DNA of 64,000 nucleotides from contig CAVTKZ010000002.1 in the NCBI GenBank assembly GCA_963735455.1, positions 310,001-374,000 of the forward strand, written 5' to 3'. Of this stretch, positions 19,549-29,706 are shown piece by piece. The notes under the pieces are model-generated. The model did no database searches. It was given only the letters and a program-made list of their open reading frames with translations, and was not told the DNA's origin. The translations under genes and the position numbers were made by a program. This DNA comes from Palsa-1033 sp963735455 (lineage in GTDB: Bacteria; Chloroflexota; Limnocylindria; Limnocylindrales; CSP1-4). Each line of letters starts with the position of its first letter. Position 1 is the first letter of the stretch.

Positions 19549-20499
19549 ATGCCCGACACCTACTCCGGCTGGCTGGCGGTCATCGCCGACCGGCTCCTGA
19601 TCGTCCTGGTCATCATCGTCGTCTGCATCGCGATCACCCGGCTGTCGCTGGGCGCCCTGCGCCGGGTCCTCGGGGCGATGCAGGCCCGGGCCCAGTCCGA
19701 GTCGAGCCTGGACGAGGCAGCCGAGGTCAGCAAGCGGTTCACGACGATCGAGGCCCTGGTCGGCTACGTCGTGAAGGGCTTCGTGCTGACGATCGGTGGC
19801 CTCCTGGTCCTGGAGCAGATCGGCCTCGACGTCGGGCCGGCGATCGCCGGCCTGGGAGTGGTCGGGATCGCGATCGGCTTCGGCGCCCAGGCGATCGTCC
19901 GCGACTTCTTCTCGGGGATCCTGATCCTGCTCGAGAACCAGTACGCCCAGGGCGACGTCGTGGAGATCGCCGGGGTCACCGGCACGGTCGAGGAGCTGAC
20001 CCTCCGCCGGACGGTCCTGCGCGACGCCGACGGGGTGGTCCACAACGTGCCCAACGGCGAGATCAAGGTGGCCTCCAACCGGACCCGGGTGTGGCGCCGG
20101 ATCAACTACGACGTGGTCGTCGCCTACGGCACCGACATCGAGCGTGCGATCAGCGTCTTCGACGCGGTCGGCGCCGGCCTGGCTGCCGATCCGGCCTGGG
20201 CCGACCGGATCCTCGAGACGCCGGTCGTCGACCGGGTCGACCAGCTCGGTGAGCGGGGGATCACCCTCAAGATCCTGGGCCGCGTCCGGGCCGGCGAGAT
20301 GGTCGCCGTGACCGGCGAGCTGCGCAAGCGCCTCCTCGCGGCGATGGCCGCCAACGGGATCGAGATCCCCGCCCCGGTGCTGCCCTCCGGGATGCCGGTC
20401 AGGGGCCTGATGGCCGCCGCCGCCGACCCGCGTTCGCCCGGGGGCGACGACCTCCCGGACCCCGATCCGCCGCCCCCGGCGACGTCCTCCGACACCTGA
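19549..20499 (+). CDS. mscS: Small-conductance mechanosensitive channel (MscS family)
   Basis: Inner-membrane channel of 316 residues that releases solutes on hypo-osmotic shock. Three membrane helices: about 9-30, 75-95, and the pore-lining helix with its Gly/Ala packing (AIAGLGVVGIAIGFGAQAIV). The beta domain follows (GDVVEIAGVTGTVEELTLRRTVLRD, then VHNVPNGEI), and the alpha/beta domain ends near residue 270. A Pro-rich C-terminal tail closes the protein. Length is typical. No frameshift. Confidence 0.93.
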   Translation: MPDTYSGWLAVIADRLLIVLVIIVVCIAITRLSLGALRRVLGAMQARAQSESSLDEAAEVSKRFTTIEALVGYVVKGFVLTIGGLLVLEQIGLDVGPAIAGLGVVGIAIGFGAQAIVRDFFSGILILLENQYAQGDVVEIAGVTGTVEELTLRRTVLRDADGVVHNVPNGEIKVASNRTRVWRRINYDVVVAYGTDIERAISVFDAVGAGLAADPAWADRILETPVVDRVDQLGERGITLKILGRVRAGEMVAVTGELRKRLLAAMAANGIEIPAPVLPSGMPVRGLMAAAADPRSPGGDDLPDPDPPPPATSSDT

Positions 20500-20539
20500 G
20501 CCGGCCGGACGGCCGCGGCTTGGCCTCGAGCGGCCCGCG

Positions 20540-20545
20540 TAGAAT
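20540..20545 (+). promoter_or_regulatory. -10 box TAGAAT (acs)
   Basis: TAGAAT lies 27 nt before the GTG at 20573, and AGGAG at 20561 is a good Shine-Dalgarno site, so acs is transcribed with a short leader. Confidence 0.5.
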
Positions 20546-20572
20546 GCAGGCAGAAGCCGCAGGAGAAGCCTC

Positions 20573-22537
<1,965 letters not shown>

Positions 22538-23164
22538 GTGCCCTTCGGCTTCGGCAAACGGGAGGACAAGCCGGCCGAGCCTGAGGACGGCGCCGGGACC
22601 GCGCCGGCGAGCCCGGCGGTCGTGTCCCTCTCACCGGCCGGGGGCGGGGTCGCCTTCGACGGCCTGACCGAGGAGTGGCGGCTGGTGGGCGTGATGGAGG
22701 TCAGCGGCCGCCTCTCGGACGCCCTCAACCGGCGCGACGCGATCTCGATCCGGGACGTGAGCTGGGCGCCGCTGGATGGCTCGGAGCCGTTCAGCCCGGT
22801 GCCCGGCCTGCGCAGCATCGATCCCTACGACCTGATCGTGGTCCTGGCCGGTGAAGGATCGCTGCCGGTCTTCTCCGACGATGAGAAGGCGGCCCACCGG
22901 GTCCACAAGCTGAGCTACGGGGTGGCCCTCGAGGTCCCCCCGTTCCGGGTGAAGGGCACCGTCCACCTGTTTCCCAACTTCGAGCCCGAGCGCCTGCTGG
23001 ACCGCTCGAACGACATGTTCTTCGCGGTGACCGGCGGGCTGGTGATGCTCAACGAGACGCGCATCGGCGACGACCCGACGGACACGATCCTGGTCAACCG
23101 CCAGTACCTGCGGCGGGTGGAGCAGTTCGAGCAGACGGGCGCCAGCGAGAACGCCGGCGGCTGA
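22538..23164 (+). CDS. Conserved hypothetical protein cotranscribed with acs
   Basis: 208 residues starting at a GTG directly abutting the acs stop. A disordered Pro/Ala/Gly N-terminus (about 1-40) precedes a mixed alpha/beta domain with YDLIVVLAGEGSLPVF and VKGTVHLFPNFEPERLLDRSNDMFFAVTGGLVML. No cysteine pattern, signal peptide or membrane helix. I do not recognise the family. Tight coupling to acs suggests a shared transcript, not necessarily a shared pathway. It converges on the CpaE-like gene with a hairpin between them. Confidence 0.75.
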   Translation: MPFGFGKREDKPAEPEDGAGTAPASPAVVSLSPAGGGVAFDGLTEEWRLVGVMEVSGRLSDALNRRDAISIRDVSWAPLDGSEPFSPVPGLRSIDPYDLIVVLAGEGSLPVFSDDEKAAHRVHKLSYGVALEVPPFRVKGTVHLFPNFEPERLLDRSNDMFFAVTGGLVMLNETRIGDDPTDTILVNRQYLRRVEQFEQTGASENAGG

Positions 23165-23177
23165 GCCCGGCCCACGG

Positions 23178-23196
23178 GCCTGACTGAGGGTCAGGC
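23178..23196. terminator. Bidirectional hairpin between convergent genes
   Basis: GCCTGAC (23178-23184) and GTCAGGC (23190-23196) form a perfect 7-bp stem with a 5-nt loop. It lies just after the stop at 23164 and includes the stop codon of the opposing gene. No T-tract follows, as is common at this GC content. Confidence 0.5.
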
Positions 23197-24441
23197 TCGG
23201 GCGGGTTCCTTGGTCCGGTTGAAGATCCGGAAGGCCGGCTTCGTCGCGGCGGTCTTGTCGGTCGCCTGGAACTCGGTCCCAACCAGCTTCTGGGCCAGGA
23301 TCTCGAAGTCCTCGGTGACCTTCTCCTTGGGGTACTGCTCGACGACCGAGCGTCCCTCGTTGGCCGCCCGGACGAAGAGCAGGCCGCCGGACCGGATCAG
23401 GGCCAGGGCGGTCATGCCGACCGTGCGCTCCATGTCGGCCACCGACACGCCGCTGTTGGCCCGATTGACGACCAGGGCGAGCTTGTCCCGGACGCCCAGC
23501 TCCTGGGCCACGTCGCGCATCTGGACGGCGGCCCGCAGGGCCGGCACGTCGGGCGTGACCGGGACCAGGATCCGGTCGCTGCGCTCGAAGATCTCCTGGT
23601 TGAGCGGGCTGTACGACGGATGCATGTCGACGATGATGAAGTCGAAGCCGCGCCGCGCCGCGCGAATCGCGTCGCCCACCCGCTCGGGCACCAGGATCTC
23701 GGTGTTGAGCGGGCTGGAGGTCAGGACGCAGACGGTCAGCCCGTTCTGGTGCTGGGTGGCGATGTCGATCAGGCTGCGCTCGGAGCGGCCCTCGTCCTCG
23801 TCCTCGGTCCAGGCGTCGACGACGGTCGTCACCGACTCCAGGCCGAGTGAGGTGGCGATGTGGCCGGTCACCGTGTCGGCGTCGATCAGCATCACCTTGA
23901 GGCCCATCCGGACCTGCAGCGCGGCCGCCAGGTTGAGGGCCGTGGTTGTCTTGCCGACGCCGCCCTTGGGGTTGAAGATCGAGACGATGGTGGCCCGCTT
24001 CGACCACGATTCCGACTCGAAGTCGCCGCCCGACTGGAGGACCGGGCCACTGCCGTCGTCGATCGTCACCGATCGGATCAGCATCGCCTCGATCCGCCAG
24101 CGGAGGGAGTCGGTGGAATACGGGCGGGTGAAGAACTCGTCGTTGATGTCGGCCTTGGTGGCCGCGCCGGCGAGCCGGTCGAGGGCCCGCGGCGAGACGA
24201 CCATCAGGGCCGGGATGTCCCGGTCCCCGTCGTGCAGCAGGGAGTAGTACTCGAGCGACCGGTCGAAGTCGCTCTCGCCGTCGAGGATCGCGACGCCCAC
24301 CTCGCGGCGGGCGTTCAGGATTGCTTCGAGCTCCTCCGGTCCGCTCACCGCGAGGGCTTCGAAGCCGGCTTCGGTGAGCTCCCGGATGACCGCGACCTGC
24401 TCGTCGCGGGGCAGTGCGACGACGATCGCCTGGCGAGCCAT
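23191..24441 (-). CDS. CpaE/MinD-like ATPase with N-terminal receiver-like domain
   Basis: 416 residues. The N-terminal ~120 residues have a response-regulator fold: an aspartate at the phosphorylation position (D54 in AILDGES) and an Arg-Pro (106-107) where receivers have Lys-Pro. Then comes a ParA/MinD ATPase with deviant Walker A NPKGGVGKTTT (signature lysine K159, P-loop lysine K164), LIDADTVTGH and FDFIIVDMHPS. This matches CpaE, which positions pilus secretion machines, but no pilus gene is nearby. No obvious amphipathic membrane-targeting tail. The gene lies 7 nt downstream of the coiled-coil gene, so the two are probably co-translated. ATP-driven positioning of the partner is inferred. 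Confidence 0.87.
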   Translation of the reverse strand: MARQAIVVALPRDEQVAVIRELTEAGFEALAVSGPEELEAILNARREVGVAILDGESDFDRSLEYYSLLHDGDRDIPALMVVSPRALDRLAGAATKADINDEFFTRPYSTDSLRWRIEAMLIRSVTIDDGSGPVLQSGGDFESESWSKRATIVSIFNPKGGVGKTTTALNLAAALQVRMGLKVMLIDADTVTGHIATSLGLESVTTVVDAWTEDEDEGRSERSLIDIATQHQNGLTVCVLTSSPLNTEILVPERVGDAIRAARRGFDFIIVDMHPSYSPLNQEIFERSDRILVPVTPDVPALRAAVQMRDVAQELGVRDKLALVVNRANSGVSVADMERTVGMTALALIRSGGLLFVRAANEGRSVVEQYPKEKVTEDFEILAQKLVGTEFQATDKTAATKPAFRIFNRTKEPARA

Positions 24442-24448
24442 GCTCGAC

Positions 24449-25978
24449 CTAGCTCCCGGACTCTGGATCGTGCGCGGTCACGGTCACGACGCCGTCGGCG
24501 GCGTTCGTGATCCTCGCCCGGAAGCCGGGCAGGCCAGGCACTACCTCGCTCAGGTTGACCGCCTCATCGTGATGGACCGTGAAGATGAACTCGCCGTCGG
24601 GACCCGACGACACGCCCACCGACTGGACGCCGGAGACCCGGCCCAGGTGGCGCTTGAAGCTGGCGATGCTGGCCACGCTGACCAGGCCCGACACGACGAC
24701 CTTGGACGTCTGCTCCGAGGCGGCCTTGGCCGGCCGAGCCTCGACTTCGCCTTCCACCGGGACGAGGCCGGCCAGCCGGGCGGCGACGGCGTCGTCGCCC
24801 ATCGTCGGGATCTCGTCGTCGGCCGTTGTCGCCTCGGCGGCAGCCTCGGCCTCGGCGGCGTCGAAGTTCGGTGCCAGGGCCAGGGCGGCCAGGCGTGGAT
24901 CGTTCTCGTCGGTGGTTGCCTCGGCGTTCGACTCGTTGCCGGCCTCGGCTTCGCCGGGCTGGCCCTCGGCCGAGCCGGCCTCGGCAGCTTCAGCGGCCTG
25001 GTGGGCCGCCTCGATGGCGGCCATGGCGGCCTCGCCTTCGCTCGGCCCGGCCTCGGTTGCCGCAGCGGAATCGGATCCCGCCTCGGTCTCGGCCGGGCTG
25101 GCGCTGGCGTCAACGTGGGTGTCGCCGATCAGCTCGGCGACCGCCGCCGACGGCTGCCAGGGCACGCTGGGATCGAACGATGGCGGCTCGGGCAGGGTCT
25201 GGGCCATGACCGCGATCTGGGTCGGGTCTTCCTCGGTGACCAGGAGCTCGAAGAAGCGCTCCATCTCGAGCTCGAAGCCGGCGACCCGGCTCTGGACCCG
25301 GTCGATCTCATATTCAATCTGGCCGGCGTGCTCCTCGAGCTCGCGCTCGAGGCCCTGCTTGCGATCGGCGATCTTGGCCTGGGTCTCTTCGCGGATCCGG
25401 GCGATCTCGGCCTTGGACCAGTCCTGGATGCCGGAGATGTCGTCGTCCGACCGCTTGCGCAGGTCGGTGGCCTCGACCGCCGACCGGGAGTGGATGCCTT
25501 CGATGAAGGTCTTCGCGTCGGCCAGGAACTGGCCCATCGTCTGGGCGCGGGACTCCTCGGCCGCGGCCTGCATCGCGCGGGTCAGGTCGAGCACGAACTT
25601 CGTTGGCTTCTTGGCCAGGGAAGGCGTGCTCGTCGTTCGGGACGGCGCCGGCGCGGCTGTGGCGGTGGACTCCACGGAGGATTCCTTCGGGCTCGAGTCT
25701 GATGCGATGGACTGATCGGTCTCGCTGGTCTCGGTCGCCTCGGACGTGGCAGTTGCCTCGGCGCCGGCCGCCTGGCCGGCTTCGGGGGCGCTCGCCTCGG
25801 CGTTCGCCTGGGTTGCCTCGTCGGTCGTCTCCGGGGCCGCGCTGCTTGCCTCGGTCACGGCGTCCGTCGCCTCGTCCGTGGTGGTTGCCTCCTCGGTCCG
25901 GTCAACGGGCGCCTTGTCACTCCGCTCCTCCGAACTCCAGGGGAGTCGGAAGCCGGTGCGTGATTCGGTCGTCGCCAT
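24449..25978 (-). CDS. Low-complexity/coiled-coil protein with C-terminal ferredoxin-like domain
   Basis: 509 residues in four parts: an acidic, Ala/Glu/Thr-rich disordered N-terminus (about 1-130); a long coiled coil (about 140-250, with LRKRSDDDISGIQDWSKAEI and charged heptads); a second disordered Ala/Glu region; and an ~80-residue C-terminal domain (VVVSGLVSVASIASFKRHLG ... VTVTAHDPES) whose beta-alpha-beta pattern resembles HMA/ferredoxin-like folds but lacks a CxxC metal site. Not membrane bound. First gene of a two-gene operon with the CpaE-like ATPase. ATG with a GGAGGG site upstream (about 25995). Family unknown to me; a scaffold or adaptor for the ATPase is the natural guess. Confidence 0.8.
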   Translation of the reverse strand: MATTESRTGFRLPWSSEERSDKAPVDRTEEATTTDEATDAVTEASSAAPETTDEATQANAEASAPEAGQAAGAEATATSEATETSETDQSIASDSSPKESSVESTATAAPAPSRTTSTPSLAKKPTKFVLDLTRAMQAAAEESRAQTMGQFLADAKTFIEGIHSRSAVEATDLRKRSDDDISGIQDWSKAEIARIREETQAKIADRKQGLERELEEHAGQIEYEIDRVQSRVAGFELEMERFFELLVTEEDPTQIAVMAQTLPEPPSFDPSVPWQPSAAVAELIGDTHVDASASPAETEAGSDSAAATEAGPSEGEAAMAAIEAAHQAAEAAEAGSAEGQPGEAEAGNESNAEATTDENDPRLAALALAPNFDAAEAEAAAEATTADDEIPTMGDDAVAARLAGLVPVEGEVEARPAKAASEQTSKVVVSGLVSVASIASFKRHLGRVSGVQSVGVSSGPDGEFIFTVHHDEAVNLSEVVPGLPGFRARITNAADGVVTVTAHDPESGS

Positions 25979-26076
25979 GGATCGTGCGGTTCCCTCCAGG
26001 TGAGAGCTCGGGTTGCAGTCTCTGAGGACGTGTGGGCATCGTAGGAGCGGGTGGCGGTCCGGTGGAGTGCGCTAGT

Positions 26077-26104
26077 GGTACCAATCGGTCGATCCGGTGG
26101 TACC
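26077..26104. repeat. GGTACC dyad in the divergent spacer
   Basis: Two GGTACC hexamers (26077-26082 and 26099-26104) flank an inner CGG...CCG pair, forming a 28-bp interrupted palindrome. It lies in the 324-bp spacer (25979-26302) between the coiled-coil gene and moaA, which otherwise shows only the moaA -10. It could be an operator or an RNA hairpin in the coiled-coil gene leader. Confidence 0.45.
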
Positions 26105-26290
26105 GGAGGTCCCGCACCGGGATCGCCTTGGTGTCCGCCGTCACCGCCAGTTGAGGACCGCCGTTGTCATCGCGCACCGACGCGCCGGCCGGCCGTGACG
26201 CGCGCGCCTTTTGCCCTGAATCCTGTTGATTCGACCCGGTCAGGGGCCGTCTGCCGGGCCTGTTCCTAGGGTCTGCGCCGGCGTCGGCGT

Positions 26291-26296
26291 TACCAT
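26291..26296 (+). promoter_or_regulatory. Leaderless -10 box TACCAT (moaA)
   Basis: TACCAT ends exactly 6 nt before the ATG at 26303, which favours this start over the in-frame ATG at 26324. Confidence 0.6.
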
Positions 26297-26302
26297 GGCT
26301 CG

Positions 26303-27415
26303 ATGGTCCCCCTGGTTCGAGCCATGAGCGCAGCGACCGCCGAGCCGGCCGCGTCGCCGCTCGCGCCCGGCGGCGGTCAGGCCGCCGGCGCGGGCGAGCC
26401 GCGGCTCGATCGGCTCGGGCGCCGCCTGCACGACCTGCGGATCTCGGTCACCGACCGCTGCAACTTCCGGTGCACCTACTGCATGCCCCGCGAGATCTAC
26501 GGGCGCGACTTCGCGTTCCTGCCCCGCTCCGAGGTCCTGACCTTCGAGGAGATCGAGCGGCTGGCCGCCGCCTTCGTGGCCGAGGGCGTCGAGAAGCTCC
26601 GGGTCACCGGCGGCGAGCCGCTCGTCCGGCGCAACGTGCCCGACCTGATCGCGATGCTGGCGGCCCTCCGCCGGCCCGACGGCGAGCCCCTCGACCTGAC
26701 CCTGACCACCAACGGCTCGGCCCTCCGCCAGCTGGCGGGGCCCCTGCGCAGCGCCGGCCTGGCCCGGGTGACGGTCAGCCTCGACTCGCTCGACGACGAG
26801 ACGTTCCGGGCGATGAATGGGGTGGACTACCCAGTGGCCAAGGTCCTCGATGGGATCGCCGCGGCCGGGGAGGCCGGCTTCGGCCCGCTCAAGATCAACA
26901 TGGTCGTCCGGCGCGGGATCAACGAAACGAGCATCGTGCCGATGGCCAGCTGGGCCCGCCGCGAGGGCCACATCCTGCGCTTCATCGAGTACATGGACGT
27001 CGGCCACAGCAACGGCTGGCGGCTGGACGAGGTCGTCCCGGCCGCCGAGATCCTGGCCCTGATCGACGCCGAGGCCGGCCTGGAGCCGGTTCCGCCCAAC
27101 TATCCCGGCGAGGTCGCCGACCGCTGGCGCTATCGCGATGGCGACGGCGAGGTCGGCGTGATCGCCTCGGTCAGCCAGCCGTTCTGCAGCTCCTGCACGC
27201 GCGCGCGCCTGTCGGCCGAGGGCAAGCTCTACACCTGCCTGTTCGCGCTCGACGGCACCGACCTGCGCGGGCCGCTCCGGGCGGGTGCCTCGAGCGCCGA
27301 CCTGCGGGCTGCCATCCGGGCGGTCTGGCGGATGCGCGCCGATCGCTACTCCGAGCTGCGCTCGGCGGCAACGACCGGCCGGCCCCGGATCGAGATGTTC
27401 GCGATCGGCGGCTGA
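26303..27415 (+). CDS. moaA: GTP 3',8-cyclase MoaA
   Basis: Radical-SAM enzyme for the first step of molybdenum cofactor synthesis. The N-terminal cluster site is C53-x3-C57-x2-C60 (CNFRCTYC); the C-terminal cluster that binds GTP is C295-x2-C298-x13-C312, exactly the MoaA spacing. GGEPLVR and the C-terminal Gly-Gly, needed for activity, are present. 370 residues is slightly long because of an Ala/Pro-rich N-terminal extension (about 35 residues). MoaC, MoaD, MoaE and MogA are not in this window. Start supported by the leaderless box. No frameshift. Confidence 0.95.
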   Translation: MVPLVRAMSAATAEPAASPLAPGGGQAAGAGEPRLDRLGRRLHDLRISVTDRCNFRCTYCMPREIYGRDFAFLPRSEVLTFEEIERLAAAFVAEGVEKLRVTGGEPLVRRNVPDLIAMLAALRRPDGEPLDLTLTTNGSALRQLAGPLRSAGLARVTVSLDSLDDETFRAMNGVDYPVAKVLDGIAAAGEAGFGPLKINMVVRRGINETSIVPMASWARREGHILRFIEYMDVGHSNGWRLDEVVPAAEILALIDAEAGLEPVPPNYPGEVADRWRYRDGDGEVGVIASVSQPFCSSCTRARLSAEGKLYTCLFALDGTDLRGPLRAGASSADLRAAIRAVWRMRADRYSELRSAATTGRPRIEMFAIGG

Positions 27416-27422
27416 GGCCGCC

Positions 27423-27496
27423 TTGTCCACCGGCTGTCCACAGTCATGGTGGATTGGTGGAAACGGATTGGAGCATCTCCGATAACTCGTGGATAA
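27423..27496. other. Cluster of DnaA-box-like sequences in a 432-bp spacer
   Basis: The spacer 27416-27847 has no gene. Its left end holds TTGTCCACC (27423-27431), CTGTCCACA (27434-27442), and on the minus strand TTATCCACG (27488-27496), plus TTTCCACCA-like sequence near 27455. These resemble the DnaA consensus TTATCCACA. The rest of the spacer is less GC-rich than neighbouring genes and includes GCCC/GGGC hairpin potential near 27725. No dnaA, dnaN or parAB gene flanks it, so origin, DnaA reservoir and coincidence remain open. Confidence 0.4.
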
Positions 27497-27835
27497 CGCC
27501 GTTGCCATCGGGCGTTGATCCGGCGATGATTCGTCTTGCCCGAAGGGGCCATCGGAGAGCGGAAGTTCGAGATCACATCAAGGGCATTCGCCGACTGACC
27601 GGTCGCTTCGGGCGCTTCTCTACCCGCCACGCGGCCTTCGGGCCCGCGCTCGACGGGGATCGCCCGAATGGACGTGATCGGCATCCCGGTGTCGATACTC
27701 CGCTCGGGCGATCGAAGCGTCCGGGCCCTTCTTTCGGGCGGTTTGTTGTACTGGGTACACATTCTGGTGGCCGCCGCAGGCCGGGACGGGCAACGACCCG
27801 CGAACCAGGCACGGCCCACGCCGCTCGCCTGCGGC

Positions 27836-27841
27836 TAGACT
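27836..27841 (+). promoter_or_regulatory. Leaderless -10 box TAGACT (purine nucleoside phosphorylase)
   Basis: TAGACT ends 6 nt before the ATG at 27848. Confidence 0.6.
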
Positions 27842-27847
27842 CAGCCG

Positions 27848-28705
27848 ATGAGCGACATCGACCGCGGCCGGCCGATCCCGCCGGCCGAGCAGCCGGCCCG
27901 GCTGGCCGCCCTCGAATCCGCCGTCCGGAGCCGGACCGACCTGGGTCCGCGGGTCGGGATCGTGCTCGGCTCCGGCCTGGGCAGCCTGGCCGACGAGCTG
28001 AGCGAGGCCGTCGTGATCTCGTTCGCGGACCTGCCCGGCTGGCCGGCGGCGACCGCGCCGGGCCACGCCGGGCGGCTCCTCCTCGGGCGGCTCGACGGCG
28101 TGCCGGTAGCCATGCTCCAGGGTCGCTTCCACTTGTACGAAGGCAACGATCCCGGGCTCGTCGTCCAGCCAGTCCTGCTGATGGGCCGTCTCCGGGCCCG
28201 GACGGTGATCCTCACCAACGCCGCCGGAGGGCTGAACCCGGGGTACCGGGCCGGGACCCTGATGGTCATCTCGGATCACCTCAACCTGACCGGCCGGACA
28301 CCCCTCCTGGGGCCGAACGCAGACCGACTCGGTCCGCGCTTTCCGGATCTGACCAACGTCTATGACCCGCTGCTCCGCGAGCGGCTGCACGCCGCGGCGC
28401 GCGCGGAGGGGACGCCGCTCGAGGAGGGGGTCTACGTCGGCCTCCTCGGACCGAGCTACGAAACCCCGGCCGAGGTCCGGATGTTGCGCGGCCTGGGTGG
28501 TGATGCCGTGGGCATGTCGACGGTCCTCGAGGCGATCGCCTGCCGCTGGGCGGGCATCGACGTGGCCGGCGTCTCGCTGGTCACCAACGCGGGAGCCGGC
28601 TACACGGGCGAGCCCCTCAGCCACGAAGAGGTGCTGGCGGCAGGGGCGGAGGCCGGACCGGCCCTGGCCCGGGTGCTCCGGCGCTTCGTCCGCGAGCTGC
28701 CCTGA
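27848..28705 (+). CDS. Purine-nucleoside phosphorylase (trimeric type)
   Basis: Cleaves inosine/guanosine to base and ribose-1-phosphate in purine salvage. 285 residues with the family landmarks: phosphate-binding GSGLGSLA, LQGRFHLYEG, TNAAGGLNP, and LGPSYETPAEVRML with base-contacting glutamate, then GMSTVLEAIA. The usual asparagine-containing VTN strand follows. The length is that of the trimeric (PunA/mammalian-like) class, not the hexameric DeoD class. Start fixed by a leaderless -10. ThyX follows 118 bp later, so two nucleotide genes lie together but have separate promoters. Confidence 0.94.
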   Translation: MSDIDRGRPIPPAEQPARLAALESAVRSRTDLGPRVGIVLGSGLGSLADELSEAVVISFADLPGWPAATAPGHAGRLLLGRLDGVPVAMLQGRFHLYEGNDPGLVVQPVLLMGRLRARTVILTNAAGGLNPGYRAGTLMVISDHLNLTGRTPLLGPNADRLGPRFPDLTNVYDPLLRERLHAAARAEGTPLEEGVYVGLLGPSYETPAEVRMLRGLGGDAVGMSTVLEAIACRWAGIDVAGVSLVTNAGAGYTGEPLSHEEVLAAGAEAGPALARVLRRFVRELP

Positions 28706-28811
28706 CCGCCGGCGGACAGCCTAGGCCGGACGCCCGTCGCCAGACCGGGCCAGACCGGCTCGGACCAGGGAGCTCGGGGCCCGCCGGGAGCCCGGGTCGG
28801 GACGCGCGGAC

Positions 28812-28817
28812 TACACT
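28812..28817 (+). promoter_or_regulatory. Leaderless -10 box TACACT (thyX)
   Basis: TACACT ends 6 nt before the GTG at 28824. Confidence 0.6.
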
Positions 28818-28823
28818 GCGGGA

Positions 28824-29705
28824 GTGACGGCCGAGACGACCCCAGCCCAGGAGCCGGCCCCCTCGTCGGCTCGCGAGAAGACCGGTATCCCGCGCAATCC
28901 GGGCCGCCACGAGCTCGGGATGAAGGCGACCCTGCTCTTCCCCGACCGCGAGATCGTTGAGAAGTTCTACGTCCCCCTCATCTACACCGCCTGCCGGACG
29001 TGCTACTCCGAGCTGGCCCCCGACGAGATCTTCCGGCGCGCGGTCGACGGCCAGATCGACCCGGCCAAGCAGCGCAAGCTGATCCAGGGCGTGATCGAAT
29101 CGGGTCACGGCAGCACGATCGAGCACATCGTCTTCACCTTCGGGATCAGCGGCGTGTCGCGAACGCTCAGCCACCAGCTCGTCCGCCACCGGGCGGGCGT
29201 GGCCTTCGACCAGCAGAGCCAGCGCTACGTCACCTTCAAGGGCGCCTCGACGATGCTGCCCAGCACCCTGGCCGAGGCCGAGCCCGACCTGCGCGAACGG
29301 TACGAGGAACAGATCGAGGGCTCGATGGAGCTCTACGGCGAGCTGGTCGCGGCCGGCATTCCGGGCGAGGACGCCCGCTTCGTCTTCCCCAATGCGACCC
29401 GCACCAACCTGGTGATGACCACCAACCTGCGGGCGCTGATCCACATGTCCGGCCTCCGCCTGTGCACGATGGCCCAGTGGGAGATCCGCCGGCTCTTCCA
29501 GCTGATCCGGCACGAGATCTTCGAGGTCAGTCCGTTCCTGGGCAGCTTCCTCGCACCCAAGTGCGTCGCCCTCGGCTATTGCGACGAGATGGGCAACCGC
29601 GACGAGCACTGCCCGATCCGGCCCCACAAGGACAACGTCCTGGGCGCCTGGGCCGACAAGGCCAAGGCTGCCCGGGCGGCCGGCCGGGACCTGCCGGTCG
29701 GCTGA
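28824..29705 (+). CDS. thyX: Flavin-dependent thymidylate synthase ThyX
   Basis: Makes dTMP from dUMP using FAD and methylenetetrahydrofolate. 293 residues; HGSTIEHIVFTF carries FAD-contact residues, and NATRTNLVMTTNLRALIHM is the dUMP/folate region. The ThyX motif begins RHR at 121-123, but the serine that normally follows after seven residues is at 132, after eight (RHRAGVAFDQQSQR), a one-residue longer loop. A ~30-residue polar N-terminal extension is unusual. The GTG start fits the leaderless box. ThyA is not seen here. Confidence 0.94.
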   Translation: MTAETTPAQEPAPSSAREKTGIPRNPGRHELGMKATLLFPDREIVEKFYVPLIYTACRTCYSELAPDEIFRRAVDGQIDPAKQRKLIQGVIESGHGSTIEHIVFTFGISGVSRTLSHQLVRHRAGVAFDQQSQRYVTFKGASTMLPSTLAEAEPDLRERYEEQIEGSMELYGELVAAGIPGEDARFVFPNATRTNLVMTTNLRALIHMSGLRLCTMAQWEIRRLFQLIRHEIFEVSPFLGSFLAPKCVALGYCDEMGNRDEHCPIRPHKDNVLGAWADKAKAARAAGRDLPVG

Positions 29706-29706
29706 C

